From Bemisia tabaci (taxonomy: Eukaryota > Arthropoda > Insecta > Hemiptera > Aleyrodidae): a stretch of 64,000 nt of DNA. The notes under the pieces were generated by a model that made no database searches, was not told the origin of the DNA, and saw only the letters and a list, made by a program, of their open reading frames with translations. The DNA lies in assembly GCF_918797505.1 (NCBI RefSeq), contig NC_092801.1, positions 32,936,487 through 33,000,486 on the forward strand. The letters are read 5' to 3'. Below are positions 10,002-22,078 of this stretch, in pieces. How positions within the stretch are numbered: position 1 is the stretch's first letter; each line of letters begins with the position of its first letter. Position numbers and translations under genes: made by a program.

Positions 10002-10449
10002 ATTCGTCGTTCCTCGGACGAAGGAACGTAACTCCATTCCACGGTCGCCAAATCTACTCAAATAATCCAATTTTTTACGAGAGTATACTTGTGCAATTTT
10101 TGTCCGAACTTTTTCTGATTTCTACACGAGATCAGAAGAAAAATCAACGAAATTTTCAGTCAGAAATGTCTGATTTTCTCCTGGTAAAAATTCAAATTCT
10201 GTTGGGAAATTTGGCAACAGTGGAATGCAGATACGTTCTTTTGTGAGGATAACGACGAATTGAACATCGACGGTGAAACTGCCAGACCACGTATCGCGGT
10301 TTGCGATGTTGTAGACTCCCTGTCATATTTTATTTTTTAAATGGAGAACTATACTAAACGTCAATTCTTGAAAACTTCGGTGCTTCTTCCTCTTCGTGTG
10401 AAGAAAATTCTGAGAACATTTCAAGAAACGATAGTAATTTGTTCTCCTT

Positions 10450-10493
10450 CAAAAAAAAAAAAAAAAAATAAAAAAAAATTAAAAAAAAAAAAA
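10450..10493. repeat. Poly-A / A-rich tract
   Basis: Runs of A broken only by single T residues; low complexity with no gene content. Confidence 0.8.
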
Positions 10494-10549
10494 TGAGAGC
10501 GAAGATTTTTAAACACAGCAAACGAGATACGTGGTCTGGTAGTTTCCCC

Positions 10550-11482
10550 TGGTAAAAATTGGCGATAGGAGCTGCGTTTCAAAATACTATAAGAATTCTT
10601 ATAGCCGGCTAAATGAGGAGACAGAAAATCATATAGCTGGCTGTAGAACGCGGAAAAAATCATAGAGCCGGGCTATACGAAGCGATAAGAAATTATGCAG
10701 CCGGGTTATAGTTCCTATTCCCGGGCTTTACACTTTATCGTCATCGATTATAAAAGGCTATAAGAAATTGTGTAGAAATTCGTGTGCTTTGAAAATCATT
10801 AAGTTTGATACGGAACCACCTTTATATTTACAAACCACACATTTTATTTTCCTTTAATACATATTTTTTTTACATCAATTAAAATGAGAATAATCCATAA
10901 AGAGCGTTGCAAACATTTCAAAATCATGAGTTGAAAAACGCCGACTCCGCCAGATTAAATATTAGAGTCTAACACAAAGCAGAGCGGCGACGCACTGGCG
11001 CCTACAAACCTAACAGGGATACTTCACGCATTGGGCAACGCGTGAAGTATCCCTGTTAGGCTTGTAGGCGCCAATGCGCGTTTCGCGCTGGCCGCCCGCC
11101 CGCCGAGCCGCAGCGCGCCACGGCGCTTGAAGCAACTATTTCACACCAGAAGTATTGCACAGTATCATACGAAATTGAAGGCGCGCTAACTTATTAGGAA
11201 TGGCAGGCATCCATCAAAGGCACGGAGCTTTCCTCGCAAAATAAATCAAGATACTACGGCCAAAAAAGAGAGCGGAGGTCCAAAAACTCACTAAGTCCTA
11301 GCATCCGTAATTAGTAACATGTAGTATACACTTTATCGCCTGGCTGTTGCTTAATCGCCATCGGCTATAAAAGGCTATAATAAATTGTGTAGCCGGCTAT
11401 AGAAGCTATTGGAAATCTTACAGCCGGCTGTAGGTCCATGGTATTTTGGAACACAGATTCTACTGCCAATTTTTACCAGGGT
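10550..11482. repeat. Inverted-repeat element with AGCCGGCTA motifs
   Basis: CCCTGGTAAAAATTGGCGATAG at 10550 is repeated in inverse as CTGCCAATTTTTACCAGGG near 11460-11480. The match extends through TTTCAAAATACTATAAG against CCATGGTATTTTGGAAC. TAGCCGGCTA motifs recur at both ends. The interior carries a compact GC-rich palindrome (10991-11079). A separate direct repeat (CTTGAAAACTTCGGTG / CTTGAAAACTTCGATG) at about 10365 and 11577 suggests nested insertions. Confidence 0.5.
10991..11079. repeat. GC-rich hairpin with 38-40-bp arms
   Basis: CGCACTGGCGCCTACAAACC..ACTTCACGCA is followed after about 8 bp by its near-exact inverse, ending TTGTAGGCGCCAATGCG. A related fragment, AATGCGTGAAGTATTTCAGG..TTGTAGGCGC, is found near 4500 inside the hAT MITE. 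Confidence 0.8.
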
Positions 11483-12299
11483 CACCATCGACATGCAGAA
11501 ACGCACATCGCTTGCAGTGCTGCAAGCGGCCTGCCATACTTCATTTGCATCATGGACAACTACCGAACGTCTTTCCTTGAAAACTTCGATGGTCTTTCTT
11601 CTCCATGTGAAGAATATCGATGGTGAAAGTGCAGAAGTGCGTATCTCGGAAAACACGATTTTCCAGGAAGAGAGTAATAAAACTGTCTACATTCCTCTTT
11701 ATTGTTAGTAGAAGGGTACAAATTCTTGAGGATAGCAAGAATAAGATGTTTTTTCAGACTCAACCAGCATTTTGAATAATTTCTCGAACTGTCAGAAACT
11801 ACGGCAGAAATGCCAAGATCGCGTTTTCAGCACTAAGAATTGACACTTCATCACATGTTAAACTTTTTTGCAATTAGACTTTTAAACCTGTGAATGACAG
11901 ATTTGGATATTTTAAAGACTGAACCAATTTCGGGCTTACAAATTCTTATCAGATGAGATTAAGGGCTCTTAATAGATATAAGATATAATAAAATATTTAA
12001 GATAATATATAAGATATAAGATTATTATTCTTCGGGCATTCTTCAAAATTACGGCTCATTTGAGGAATCCAAACTTATAAACATTTTTGGTCAAAATCAT
12101 TGTCAGAGCCACTCATATGGGATACAGAAAAGCGCCTTCAACGCACTCCGTATAATCATCATGCACAATTATGATACCACCATTCGTGCGTCACGACAGT
12201 CATTTTGCATAGCCGGCTAATTGAAGGCAGATAATTGGCCAGGATAACAGGGTACGAATTTCAGCGATGTGATACGCGTTTTTCAGGGGGAAAACCTCC

Positions 12300-12495
12300 G
12301 GAGGTGCCCTACGTGGCATCAAAGGAGCCCTACTCGGGGGAGGGGGGGGGGCTGCCCCAGCTGACATCCAAAAAGCCCAACCCTCGAGGTGCTCTCCCTG
12401 GCATCCAAGAAGCCCAACAACCAGGCGCTGCCCCCCTTGGCATCAAAGGAGCCCAACCTCTTGGGGTCTGCCCCCCTAGATATTCAAGGGCCCCG
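12300..12495. repeat. Degenerate CATCNAAGGAGCCCAACC minisatellite
   Basis: About four units of 40-50 bp share GGCATCNAAGNAGCCCAAC and GCTGCCCC/GCTCTCCC blocks, with a (GGGGGAGG)-rich patch. An open frame crosses it but is composed only of the repeat, so I do not call it a gene. Confidence 0.6.
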
Positions 12496-12723
12496 TCTAT
12501 CTCCGCTACACTAGCAGTACCCGCTATGGCGCGGCTCTTATCATTCGTGTTAGAATATGTATGCGGACTATTTGCCAATCGGGTCAGTTATTGAAATATC
12601 TAACATGCCTTACATTGAAGTCAATTTGAATCATTTATACATACCGCTGAAAACGATCGAAATTTTGAAAGAATAAGTTACACTTGTTTAATGAAGGTGA
12701 AACAGGCCGATGCGCGGAAATGC

Positions 12724-12785
12724 AATGGAGTTGTTGCATGTGTGAGGAATTTGCGACTTGACTGTTGATTCTTATGTAAAAGTTC
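12724..12785. repeat. Fragment of the GCATGTGTGAGGAATTTGCG hairpin element
   Basis: TTGCATGTGTGAGGAATTTGCGACTTGACTGTTGATTCTTATGTAAAAGTTC (12733-12785) matches the left arm of the fold-back at 8617-9120. Confidence 0.65.
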
Positions 12786-12884
12786 AAACAGCTGATCAGC
12801 TTACGTGTGCTGTAGGCTCAGGGTGGCATGAAACATATTAAATAAATGAAAGATTGGAAATTTCAGTGAAATATTTCACGCAGA

Positions 12885-13010
12885 GCAAAATATAATAATA
12901 ATAATATTAATAATATAATAATAAAATAATAATATAATACATATAAAATAATAACAATAATACATATAATATAATATATATATATTAATAATATAATAAT
13001 ATAATATTTC
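12885..13010. repeat. AT-only microsatellite tract
   Basis: Tandem TAATAA, ATAATA and TATATA units with almost no G or C. Confidence 0.9.
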
Positions 13011-13309
13011 ATGAGGCTGCAAAATATTTCATATTTTTCAGGGGCTAGAGTATGTAACCCGCACTCAAACACACAAAAATAGAAGAAAGTCACAAATTTT
13101 ACATTTTGTGAAACATTAAAAGGAACCGGTATTTTTCAATATGTTTCATAAATTTCTGAAATTTCAAGATTTCATTTTTCATGAAATGTTGCCACCCTGT
13201 GTAGTGGGAAACCCGAGGAGAGTGCGTTGTGCGTAATAAAGGCGCGCTGGATCAAATGAAATAAGGGCCAGAACGAGGTACGCATTTCTGCTCTTTAGCC
13301 CGAGGTATA

Positions 13310-13437
13310 CGCTTTTCTATGCAGGTACCCTGTTTTGGTGCTTTTGGGTGACCTAACCCTTCTATTGAAGGATGCCGGGTGGATTTTGCGATACATTTTG
13401 GGTTTACACTCTAATATATTTGATTTCAAAAAAACCG
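13310..13437. repeat. Partial copy of the 580-bp TTGAGGACACCGC MITE
   Basis: CTTTTCTATGCAGGTACCCTG through CTAATATATTTGATTTCAAAAA matches the interior of the elements at 14533-15107 and 16025-16602. It breaks off exactly where the GC-hairpin cluster begins. Confidence 0.7.
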
Positions 13438-13525
13438 GCGCTCCGCTTCGCTCCGCGCCGGTTTTTTGGGGGGGCTTCGCCCCCCCAAGCCCCCCCCAGG
13501 ACGCGCGCTTCGCGCGCGCTTTTTA
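13428..13525. repeat. Three adjacent GC-rich hairpins with GCTTCGC loops
   Basis: An AAAAAACCGGCGC/GCGCCGGTTTTTT stem, a G7/C7 stem and a GCGCGCG/CGCGCGC stem follow one another. Each has a loop of the GCTTCGC type. The base composition contrasts sharply with the A/T-rich flanks. Confidence 0.85.
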
Positions 13526-13741
13526 GTTTGAGTGTCCACTCCAGTTGTTCTGTCTTCTTAAGCGACCCGCGCGTCCACCGCGGGAAGAGTGTATTTTCCG
13601 AAGGGGGGGGGGGATCAATCTGTAAGGGAATGAATTAATTTCTTGAGCACAAGATGGTAGTTGCGTACGTTGCCAGCGAACGCGCTGCGAAAGGTTGTGA
13701 CGGTTAAATGTTGAGATTTTGTTCAAGAACAGATCATTTAA

Positions 13742-13892
13742 CCTGACCCACTGTGCGACGAACAATTTGTCCAGAATCTTCCTTCCCCTGACCCACTGTG
13801 CGACGAAAAGTTTGTCCAAAAACTTCTCTCCCCTGACCCACTGTGCGACGATCAGCTTGTCCAAAAACTTTCTCCCCCGACCCACTGTGCGG
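13742..13892. repeat. 45-bp minisatellite, about 3.4 copies
   Basis: CCTGACCCACTGTGCGACGA starts at 13742, 13787 and 13832, and a diverged partial copy begins near 13877. The remainder of each unit is AATTTGTCCAGAATCTTCC-like. Confidence 0.9.
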
Positions 13893-14440
13893 CCCTGCTC
13901 CGGCCGGCTCCCCTCATGCCGCGCACCCCTCGCCTAAAACTTTCAAAGCTCGCCATTTTTAAACGGCTCGGCCGATTTAGCTCAAATTCAATACCAAACT
14001 AGTCCTAGAGGAGAACTACCACCCGTAAAAATTTCAGCTCAAAATATTCATTTTCGCTCGAGTTATCAAGTGGACAAGATTTGACCTCCCCCCACTTTTG
14101 AGCCCCACCCCTCAAAATCTTTTGCCTCAAATTTCAATTTTTTTTCGCAGAATAGTAGTTCTAATGAGTCTCTACAAAATGCAAAAAAATTGGTCAAAAT
14201 ATCTTTCAACGTAAGAAAGATATAACTACTCAAAAATCGAAAAATCTTAAAAAGGCGGAAATACATACATACATTATATACATACATACATATATATATA
14301 CACATGAATTTGAATGGCATATATTTTCGTGATCTACGACCCGTGATCGGTGCTCTTCACAATGTCTCAGGTCTGGATTCGACATCATGGGAGAATGCAA
14401 TAGTGTATTTCCTTCGGAAAATACACTAAAAGCGGGTTTT

Positions 14441-14533
14441 GGCCAACGTATGTGCCATTAGTTTCCTTCTGCACATAAGTGTTTTTTCAGATGAGCCAGA
14501 ATTTATAGTTCCAAATTGCAAAATGCAGTCCAA
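14441..14533. repeat. Partial GACTGCATTTTGCAA-family MITE, inverted
   Basis: CAACGTATGTGCCATTAGTTTCC through CCAAATTGCAAAATGCAGTCC matches the element at 9864-10001 in inverse. It directly abuts the following 580-bp MITE. Confidence 0.7.
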
Positions 14534-15107
14534 TTGAGGAGACCGCACCAAGAACAGCCTATAACTTGAAAGCCCGTTTTGAGAAAACCGCATTTAAAGT
14601 TTTGTTTTTGATGTACTGCGCAGACTTTTCTATGCAAGTACCCTGTTTTGGTGCTTTTCGGTGACCTAACCCTTCTATTGAAGGATGCCGGGTAGATTTT
14701 GCAATACATTTTGGGTTTACACTCTAATATATTTGATTTCAAAAAACGGGTTTTAGGCCATTATTACGCCCAACAGTCATTTTGGTGGCAATATGAAGTA
14801 TAAATCATTTTAATCACGCATGATTAACGCAAAATGAAATAATATAGATCGTGAGTAATGAAAGGGGTAACTAGCACCTCATAGGCCTTAAGTTTATAGG
14901 CCCGCTTATAGGTCGTTCTTGCACCAATCGATCCAGAGGCCTGACATAACTCGGAAAAAAAAGGTTTTTCGACCTCGAGCCGTTACCTATCTACCTATAT
15001 TCTATCACTACCACAGCATAGTCCAGGGTACGTAGAATCCGAAAAGCAGATGGGCGTAATAACTACCTATACGCCTATAGGCTATTCTTGGTGTGGTGTC
15101 CTCAATT
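14533..15107. mobile_element. 580-bp MITE, copy 1, TTGAGGACACCGCACCAAGAAC family
   Basis: Termini are ATTGAGGAGACCGCACCAAGAAC and the inverse ATTCTTGGTGTGGTGTCCTCAAT, about 30-bp inverted repeats. The interior is non-coding. A direct copy lies at 16025-16602. The two copies flank a 306-bp tandem array. Confidence 0.8.
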
Positions 15108-16024
15108 GTAATCTTATTCCGTCACATTCTTACGGCGCAATGATACAACTATTTGAACTCTCGGGAATGCGTGAGGTATCACGCCACATTTGAAGGCGTT
15201 TTCAAAACAGCCAAGTTCCGCTATCCGGACTACTGTTTTGCAAAGTTCCGATTAGTATGTTCCTTTCCTACCATTTGTTGGTTTTCAATCCTCCTATAAA
15301 AACTACTCATTTGTTGAATACACTTCTGGCTGGAGCGCACTTCAGCGATGCATTCACCACTGAAAAGTGTCAAAGGAAATCGACAAGCCCAGCGTGCATG
15401 GAGGCTATTTCCATTTTAATCTTCCGTCACATTCTTACGGTGCAATGATACAACTATTTGAACTCTCCGGAATGCGTGAGGCATCACGCCGCATTTGAAG
15501 GCGTTTTCAAAACAGCCAATTTCCGATACCCGGATTATTGTTATGCATAGTTCCTATTATTATGTTTTATTTCCTACCATTTGTTTGTTTTCAATCCTCC
15601 TATAAAAACTACTCATTTTCTGAATACACTTCTTGCTTGAGCGCATTTAAGCTATGCATTCACCACTGCAAAAATGTATAAGGAAATCGACAAAGCCAGC
15701 GTGTATAAGGCTATTTCGATTGTAATCTTCCGTCGCATTTCTAAGGCGCAATGATACAACTATTTGAACTCTCCGGAATGCGTGAGGTATCACGTCTTAT
15801 TTGAAGGCGTTATCAAAACGGCCAAGTTCCGATACCAGGATTATCGTTTTGCATAGTTCATATTCTTTTGTTTTCATTTCTAACCACTTGTTTATTTTTA
15901 ACCCTCGTATAAAAACCAGCCATTTGCTAAACACAATTCCAGCTGGAGCGCACTTCAGCTATGCATTCACCACTGAAAAGTGTCAAAGGAAATCGACAAG
16001 CCCAGCGTGCACGAAGGGTATTTC
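15108..16024. repeat. 306-bp tandem repeat, three copies
   Basis: The units start near 15108, 15414 and 15719 (TAATCTTCCGTCACATTCTTACGG). Each contains CTCCTATAAAAACTACTCATTTG and CATTCACCACTGAAAAGTGTC. The array exactly fills the space between two MITE copies. Confidence 0.85.
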
Positions 16025-16602
16025 AATTGAGGACACCGCACCAAGAACAGCCTATAAATTGAATGCGCGTTTTGAGAAAAACGCATTTAAAGTTCTGTTT
16101 TTGATGTACTGCGCAGACTTTTCTATGCAGGTAGGTACCCTGTTTTGGTGTTTTAGGGTGACCTAACCCTTCTATTGAAGAATGCCGGGTGGATTCTGCG
16201 ATAAATTTTGGGTTTACACTCTAATATATTTGATTTCAAAAAGCGGGTTTTAGGCCATTATTACGCCCAACAGTCATTTTGGTGCCAATATGAAGTATAA
16301 ATCATTTTAATCACGCATGATTAACGCAAAATGAAAGAATATCGATAGTGAGTAAAGAATTGGGTAACTAGCACCTTCTAGGCTCTTAAGTTTATAGGCC
16401 CGCTTATAGGTCGTTCTTTCACCCATCGATCCAGTGGCCTGACATAACTCGGAAAAAAAAAGGTTTTTCGACATCGAGCCGTTAACTATCTATATTCTAT
16501 CGCTACCACAGCATAGTCCAGGGTTCGTAGAATCCGAAAAGCAGATGGGCGCAATATACGCCTATACGCCTAAAGGCTGTTCTTGGTGCGGTGTCCTCAA
16601 TT
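16025..16602. mobile_element. 580-bp MITE, copy 2, TTGAGGACACCGCACCAAGAAC family
   Basis: Direct repeat of 14533-15107, with intact inverted ends (ATTGAGGACACCGCACCAAG and CTTGGTGCGGTGTCCTCAAT). Confidence 0.8.
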
Positions 16603-17680
16603 CTTTCAGTTGAGCTAAATTATCAGGATTTTATTCAGCAATGCCTAACAGCAGGAAGAATTTCTTGTAAAAAAATTAGAAAAGAATCAAGATAATGCAC
16701 GGCGCCGAGCGTCGACGCGATCTGAAAAAAAGCTGGCGCCGCGAATTCGAATTATCGCGGTTGCGCACCGCTTGGAGCGCCTTCAACGGCGTAGATAGGC
16801 TTCAAACGCTACACTGATGAGGTGATGTGCAAATTGCCTATGCTGCGCCTACTGGCGAGTGTCCACCGTGTTTTGCAGTGTACACCGTTCACCCGCGAGA
16901 TTTTTCTCGCAGGATCGTGAATATTCTGCAGCCCTGGATTGTAGTTCTTACTTGCAAAAAGTGGTCCAATTTATGATGGAGTCAGGCAAAAACCTAAGTA
17001 ACAAAGCGTAAAATGGACGTATTCCTGCATTTCCTGTGCATTAAGACATGAGCCCTGCGACCCATCAGAATACATGCGTAACAGGGTTCACGTAATAATG
17101 CACATAGTTCCGCTTGGTAGAAATACGGTCAAATTGTACTCTATAAATTCTATAATATGAAATCGTTAGAGTAACGCAAAAAGTAGAACGCCTGAGGCTT
17201 GGGGTTGGATCGCAGAGTGGTCAGGGGCCGTGCGGCTAGTATGGAGAGAATTCTGCAATTTTACTACATTAAAGTGCAATTTTTTTCCTTGAAATCGCAA
17301 TTTTTTTGCATCATGTGGTCAATCTGTCAATTTTAAATGAACGATAAAATGAGTTCTAGGTAGAATAAAAGTAGGCGATTTGCAATGCAAAGAAATTAAA
17401 ATTCATTATTCCATAAAATTGAAATTAATTTTAAATGAACGATAAAATGAGTTATAGGTAGAATAAATGTAGGCGATTTGCGATACAGAGAAAATTGGAA
17501 TTCATTTCAATTGTATTGAAAAAATTGTAGATTATTGAGCAAAAATTATACAAGTATCTATAGAATTTATTCGATAAAAATTGCATGGCAATGAATTCCT
17601 AATTTCGTTACTTAATTCTCTGCATTTGAACATTATGTACTCGTAAATGGATTGTCCAGTCATCGCCTCACACGTCTGTA
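16603..17680. other. Gene-free stretch
   Basis: A GC-richer patch at 16700-16790 contains GGCGCC and GCGCACCGC motifs. A local direct repeat of about 100 bp follows: TTTTAAATGAACGATAAAATGAGTT recurs at about 17332 and 17430. I see no coding region, RNA gene or clear element boundaries. Confidence 0.5.
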
Positions 17681-17968
17681 CAGGGTTGCCACTTTGTTTG
17701 GGGACTCTGAAACTGAAAAAAACGGCAACCCTGCTGGTGTATTTGTTCCCTATCTTTGCATGGATATTTTGACTAGGATATAGTAGATGTGTACTTTCAG
17801 GGTAGCGTGGGATATCCCCTCCATTACGGCCTTAACTTTGAGAGCTTTTTTTGAGCTTTGGAGTTAATTTCATAGGAAAGCAGTGGCGCCATCGGTGTTT
17901 CTAGAGAAATTTTAAGTAGGTGAAAGTACTAAAATCGCAAAACGCTCACACATGCAAGAGCTCCATTG
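17681..17968. mobile_element. CAGGGTTGCCAC-headed copy of the hairpin-element arm
   Basis: It starts CAGGGTTGCCACTTTGTTTGG, has an internal GGCAACCCTG, then continues as a single diverged copy of the right arm of 8617-9120, ending CATGCAAGAGCTCCATT. Confidence 0.65.
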
Positions 17969-18994
17969 GCAGCCTCTACTTGGAGATACATCGGTGGAAA
18001 CAGATTGAGGAGTAAAATTTGTTTTGCAAAATGCCAGGTTCAGGAAACTTTCCGAAAGCTGCTTGTGGGAAAAAATGAGATGGCTTCAAAAATTGGGCGG
18101 GCCAGCTCGCTGCTTATTTGGCGTCAATATCGCGTTTTTTTCTCTTTTTTTTTCGAAAATCGTAGTGAGATTCGAGTGTTTCCATAGAATCGCGAAAAAG
18201 TTCGCGAGTTTTTCAGGGCCGCGGCAATTCGTGAGTGACGAGCAAAGAGAAACAGTCATGGTCGAAACTTTAGAAGGGTTTTTAAAATGAGAAGGCCGGT
18301 TTAAAAAATGGAAGATCTCCCTGCACCCTTGGCAAATTGCAAACCCCCCTCCATCACTGTATTAAAATAGCGGCCTGGCAAGGTTTTGTAAAATTTCCTT
18401 CTTTCATTCTGTCTCTATTATTTAGCAAAGTGCTTCCAGGTACCAAATTAAAGAGTGTGGAAGGGGGGCTTTTCAAGTTCAAAAACAATATTCCCTTTAA
18501 AAGATGCTAATTCCTGTCAAACGAAAAACAAACAATAACTGCCAAACTTAATTTAGCTGAACGATGAATAAAAGCCAGCTCTATCTTATTTACTCCATTC
18601 CAGCTTAGAGTGAAAAAAAAGACAAAACGGTTAAGTATGTACATTTCATGTAGAAAAAAAAACTTTCCTTGCATACTTTGCGAGCATTAAATAGGTGTTA
18701 CTGGTTCTAACCAGTTTAAACCTGGTTCAGCTTAATTGGATTTAACATTGCTTAATTTCCTCAAGGCTTTATTTTTCCATTAGAGAGCCAATCGAAGTAG
18801 CGAGCCTTAAGACTTTCTGCACATTTCCCTAGTTTATAAAGAAATTAATATACTCACTAAAGTATAAGTTAGGATGATTATTATTTTCTGTTGAAAGAAT
18901 AAAACCTAAAGAGAATAAGAAAAAGCTTCATGTAGTTAAGCTAATATCTGTTCCGTCAAGTTACATACATTTCAAAAGGAAACAAGTTGTTAAT

Positions 18995-19618
18995 GGGCCT
19001 GTTGCAAACTTTTGCTAGAGCAGAATGAAGAGTTGTTTCCTATAGATAATGCCTCAAAAATCACGATGAGCGCATCGGCAAAGTCTGAAATGCACTCATA
19101 ACTTCACAATCTGCGTAAGAAATTTGCGTTATTTTGAGCTTCCCGCTTCAAAAACGATACTACTGCACAGGTGAACATTTTGTTCACCTGTAGTATGAGG
19201 AGTCGCTCCATCGTCGGCAATATTCATCATGGCCGACGCTTGCGCAGTTCCTCGCGTAATTCGAGGAGAGTTCAAGGTCAATTAAGGCGGGCGAGGAAAA
19301 TATGAACGTAAACACGCCGATTGTTATATGGTTTAATCCTGTTCAGGTGTTATCTCGTCCCATCACACGTGTTTTGGCGGACTGGCGTCGGCCATGATGA
19401 GTATTGTCGCCAATGGAACGACTCCTCTAACAAAATGTTCACCTGTACCGTAGTATCGTTTTCGAAGCGGGAAGCTCAAAAAACCGCAAATTTCTTACGC
19501 AGATTGTGAAGTTATGAGTGCATTTCAGACTTTGCCGATGCGCTCATCGTGATTTTTGAGGCATTATCTGTAGGAAACAACTCTTAGTTTTGCTCTAGCA
19601 AAAGTTTGCAACAGGCCC
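18995..19618. mobile_element. Fold-back element with GGGCCTGTTGCAAACTTTTG ends
   Basis: The 624-bp unit opens GGGCCTGTTGCAAACTTTTG and ends CAAAAGTTTGCAACAGGCCC. The arms remain inverted copies for about 220 bp, sharing ATTTGCG..GAGCTTCCCGCTTC and AACATTTTGTTCACCTG. No coding frame of note is seen. Confidence 0.85.
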
Positions 19619-19686
19619 GCAACACTAATATTAGCGTGTCCGGGAGAGGAGTTTTGGTATTTTAATTTATTTTCACTAATGCAATG

Positions 19687-20011
19687 TAGGGCTGTTCAAT
19701 CGGTTGTCGGTAAGCTACCGAAACAGTTCCGTTAAGAAAAAGTAACGATAAGAGCGCTCTTGCCGATAGCGATCAGAGTTTTCGGAGCTGGCGAAAATAA
19801 GCTGTTGCCATGAGTACATTTATATCATGCGCCGCCGCGCTAGGCAATCTGATAAACCGACACAAGGGGCAACAATACATTGAGTGCGAGCTCTCAAAAA
19901 TCCGATAAGGCCGGCTGTTGTTTATATCATCGCCACTGTCGGTTTTGCCGCCAGTTTCAATAAGAGACGATATCGAAAGAGTTCCGGCAAGAATTCGTTT
20001 GAACACCCCTA
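19687..20011. mobile_element. hAT-type MITE, TAGGG..TGTTCAA family, copy 1, with 8-bp duplication
   Basis: It starts TAGGGCTGTTCAATCGG and ends CGTTTGAACACCCCTA. The exact 8-bp direct repeat ATGCAATG lies at 19679-19686 and 20012-20019. A copy in the opposite orientation lies at 40595-40918. Confidence 0.88.
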
Positions 20012-20019
20012 ATGCAATG

Positions 20020-22078
20020 AATCAACACTTAAAAATCACATATATATATAATTAATTATGGAAATAATTGTATATATATAAATTGTACAAATGTAAATAT
20101 GTAAGGCATGCTAAAATGATTTAGGTGAGAATTTTAAGTAGTTTAAAAAAGGAAAAAAAAATCTTCACAAATCTTAACAATCTTTACAAATCTGAGTGTT
20201 TATTCTTATAATAAAATCTGGTTGGATACAGTCTTCACTGACTGATTTTTTCCAACATGTATTCATATAAATCTCTTAAAGTGGTAAAAACTTAACTTCT
20301 AAAACTATAAAAATAGTATAAAACTTATGAAATTAATAATAATGTTTAAAATAGAGAATTCTTCGGTAATTGATAATATTGGTTTCCCTGAGATTTTGAA
20401 AGCATGTTTACAGGTCCATCAATGAACAATAGAATATTAGAATATTACAGAGCGTATTGTACCTAGAGTTAGTATCAGAATATTAAAATAGCATTTCTCA
20501 GAATGTACCAGTCTTTTATCTTCTATCAATTGGAAGGCATAAACCAAAAACAGCTTGACTACATTTTACGTTCCCCAATTTTCTCTCAGATTTTCATTTT
20601 TGGAATCAAACAACATAACATTTTGAAACTTTCAATGAATTTCCCCTACACTATAGCAAATATGATGCCATATATGTATAAACAATGGAAATTGGCGACC
20701 GCCATTTCTAGAGATGACGCTTCTTTAAGATCTGAAAACTTCCAAGAGTGTCGATGCTAAATTTCAGACTTTTTGTATAATTTTCTATTGAAATATGAAT
20801 AAAAATCAATGTTTTATATAAAAACAGCGGATGTCAGAACTCGCTGAGGCTAATTAATCTTTGTGGGAATCACGTATACATATGAAATGAGCACATTATG
20901 CAGGTAATTAAGGCCTTGTCTCAATGGGTGGTTCCCAGGAGATTTGTGGCTGTCAAAAATCTCACTCATGAAGTGGCAAAAAATTTCAAGTTACTCAATA
21001 CTGACCACCGTTCAACTTCCGAGAGGAAATACTGAGAAAGAGGAAGAAGTGAAAGAAAAACGCGTCATATTTTGTTGTTTACTTCATTGCTGATGTTCAT
21101 TAAATTAAAATTAAATAATTTATGTAATAGAATAATTGTTGATGAGTGCTTAATAACGTCCTTAATATTCTAAATAAATCTTTAATAAGTGTTTAATAAT
21201 TTTGTTGTTGTTTTAATAATTTATGTAGTCAATTGTGTTCAATCATTAACTTGATTTCGTTTAAACACTCAATTTATAATGATTCATCTTCCGGTTCAAA
21301 CTTGTTGGAAAAACGTTTGAGTCCCACCCTGTTTGGACAGGAAAGGCAAAATATCGCCGAAGTTCCTACTGTGGAACAAATCTCCTGAAAATTCCCCATG
21401 AAGACAAGGCCTTCATGAGAATGAATAAGACCTACTGTATATTCTTACATTTTACCATTGAAAGATGACATCTTCATTATTTCCTATTTTAGAGGAATCA
21501 TAATAAAATTTGTTCCTTATTTTTTATTTAGAAGTTACAAAATGTTTATTTTTTTTTTTCGAAACATCATTAAAGAACTCACCAGGGATAATACTTTGAT
21601 TCATTTTAATTATTATACTTCTTTTAGATTGGTTTAGTGGTTTATATTATACGTAAAAAAAGTTCTCTCTATAAACGGCAGATGTCGTCTTTTTTAAAAT
21701 TAATGTACGTACCTCAAATTATATTTGGTGAAAATTTTAAGTCTTAAAGCTCATTTATTAAAAAAGGACTTGCTCTAGGATAAATTCCTTCACCAAAACA
21801 TGATTTGCTTTACGGACATCAAAATGCTTTGCACTGAACATTTTGAACGAGGTTTTCTCAACATAAGCTGTATAACATTTATAACGTTTAACATTTTGAA
21901 CATTTTGAACATTTTGAACATTTTGAACAAGATTTTCTCAACATACGCTGTTTAAAGATACATGGTTTCATATACTTAAGGAATTTCAAGTCAAAAAAAT
22001 GCTTGGTTTTGTTATTAAAAAAAGTGAAACATGTGAGATTATTAGACAACTTCTGATGTCATAAAGTTGATTTTGATT
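20020..22078. other. Gene-free A/T-rich stretch
   Basis: AT microsatellite DNA lies near 20038-20100, and a run of five AACATTTTG units lies at about 21886-21930. No exon of the downstream BTB gene is visible here, but its minus-strand 3' UTR probably enters this stretch from the right. Confidence 0.5.

Noticed and set aside
12235..12594. 119-residue Pro/Gly-rich open frame
   Set aside because: It consists mostly of a degenerate minisatellite and an overlapping minus frame is equally open.
13428..13470. Rho-independent bacterial terminator
   Set aside because: The GC stem followed by T residues fits in form, but the DNA is nuclear animal sequence with no bacterial gene next to it.
15108..16024. 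CRISPR array
   Set aside because: The repeats are 306-bp direct tandem units without short constant repeats and unique spacers, in eukaryotic DNA.
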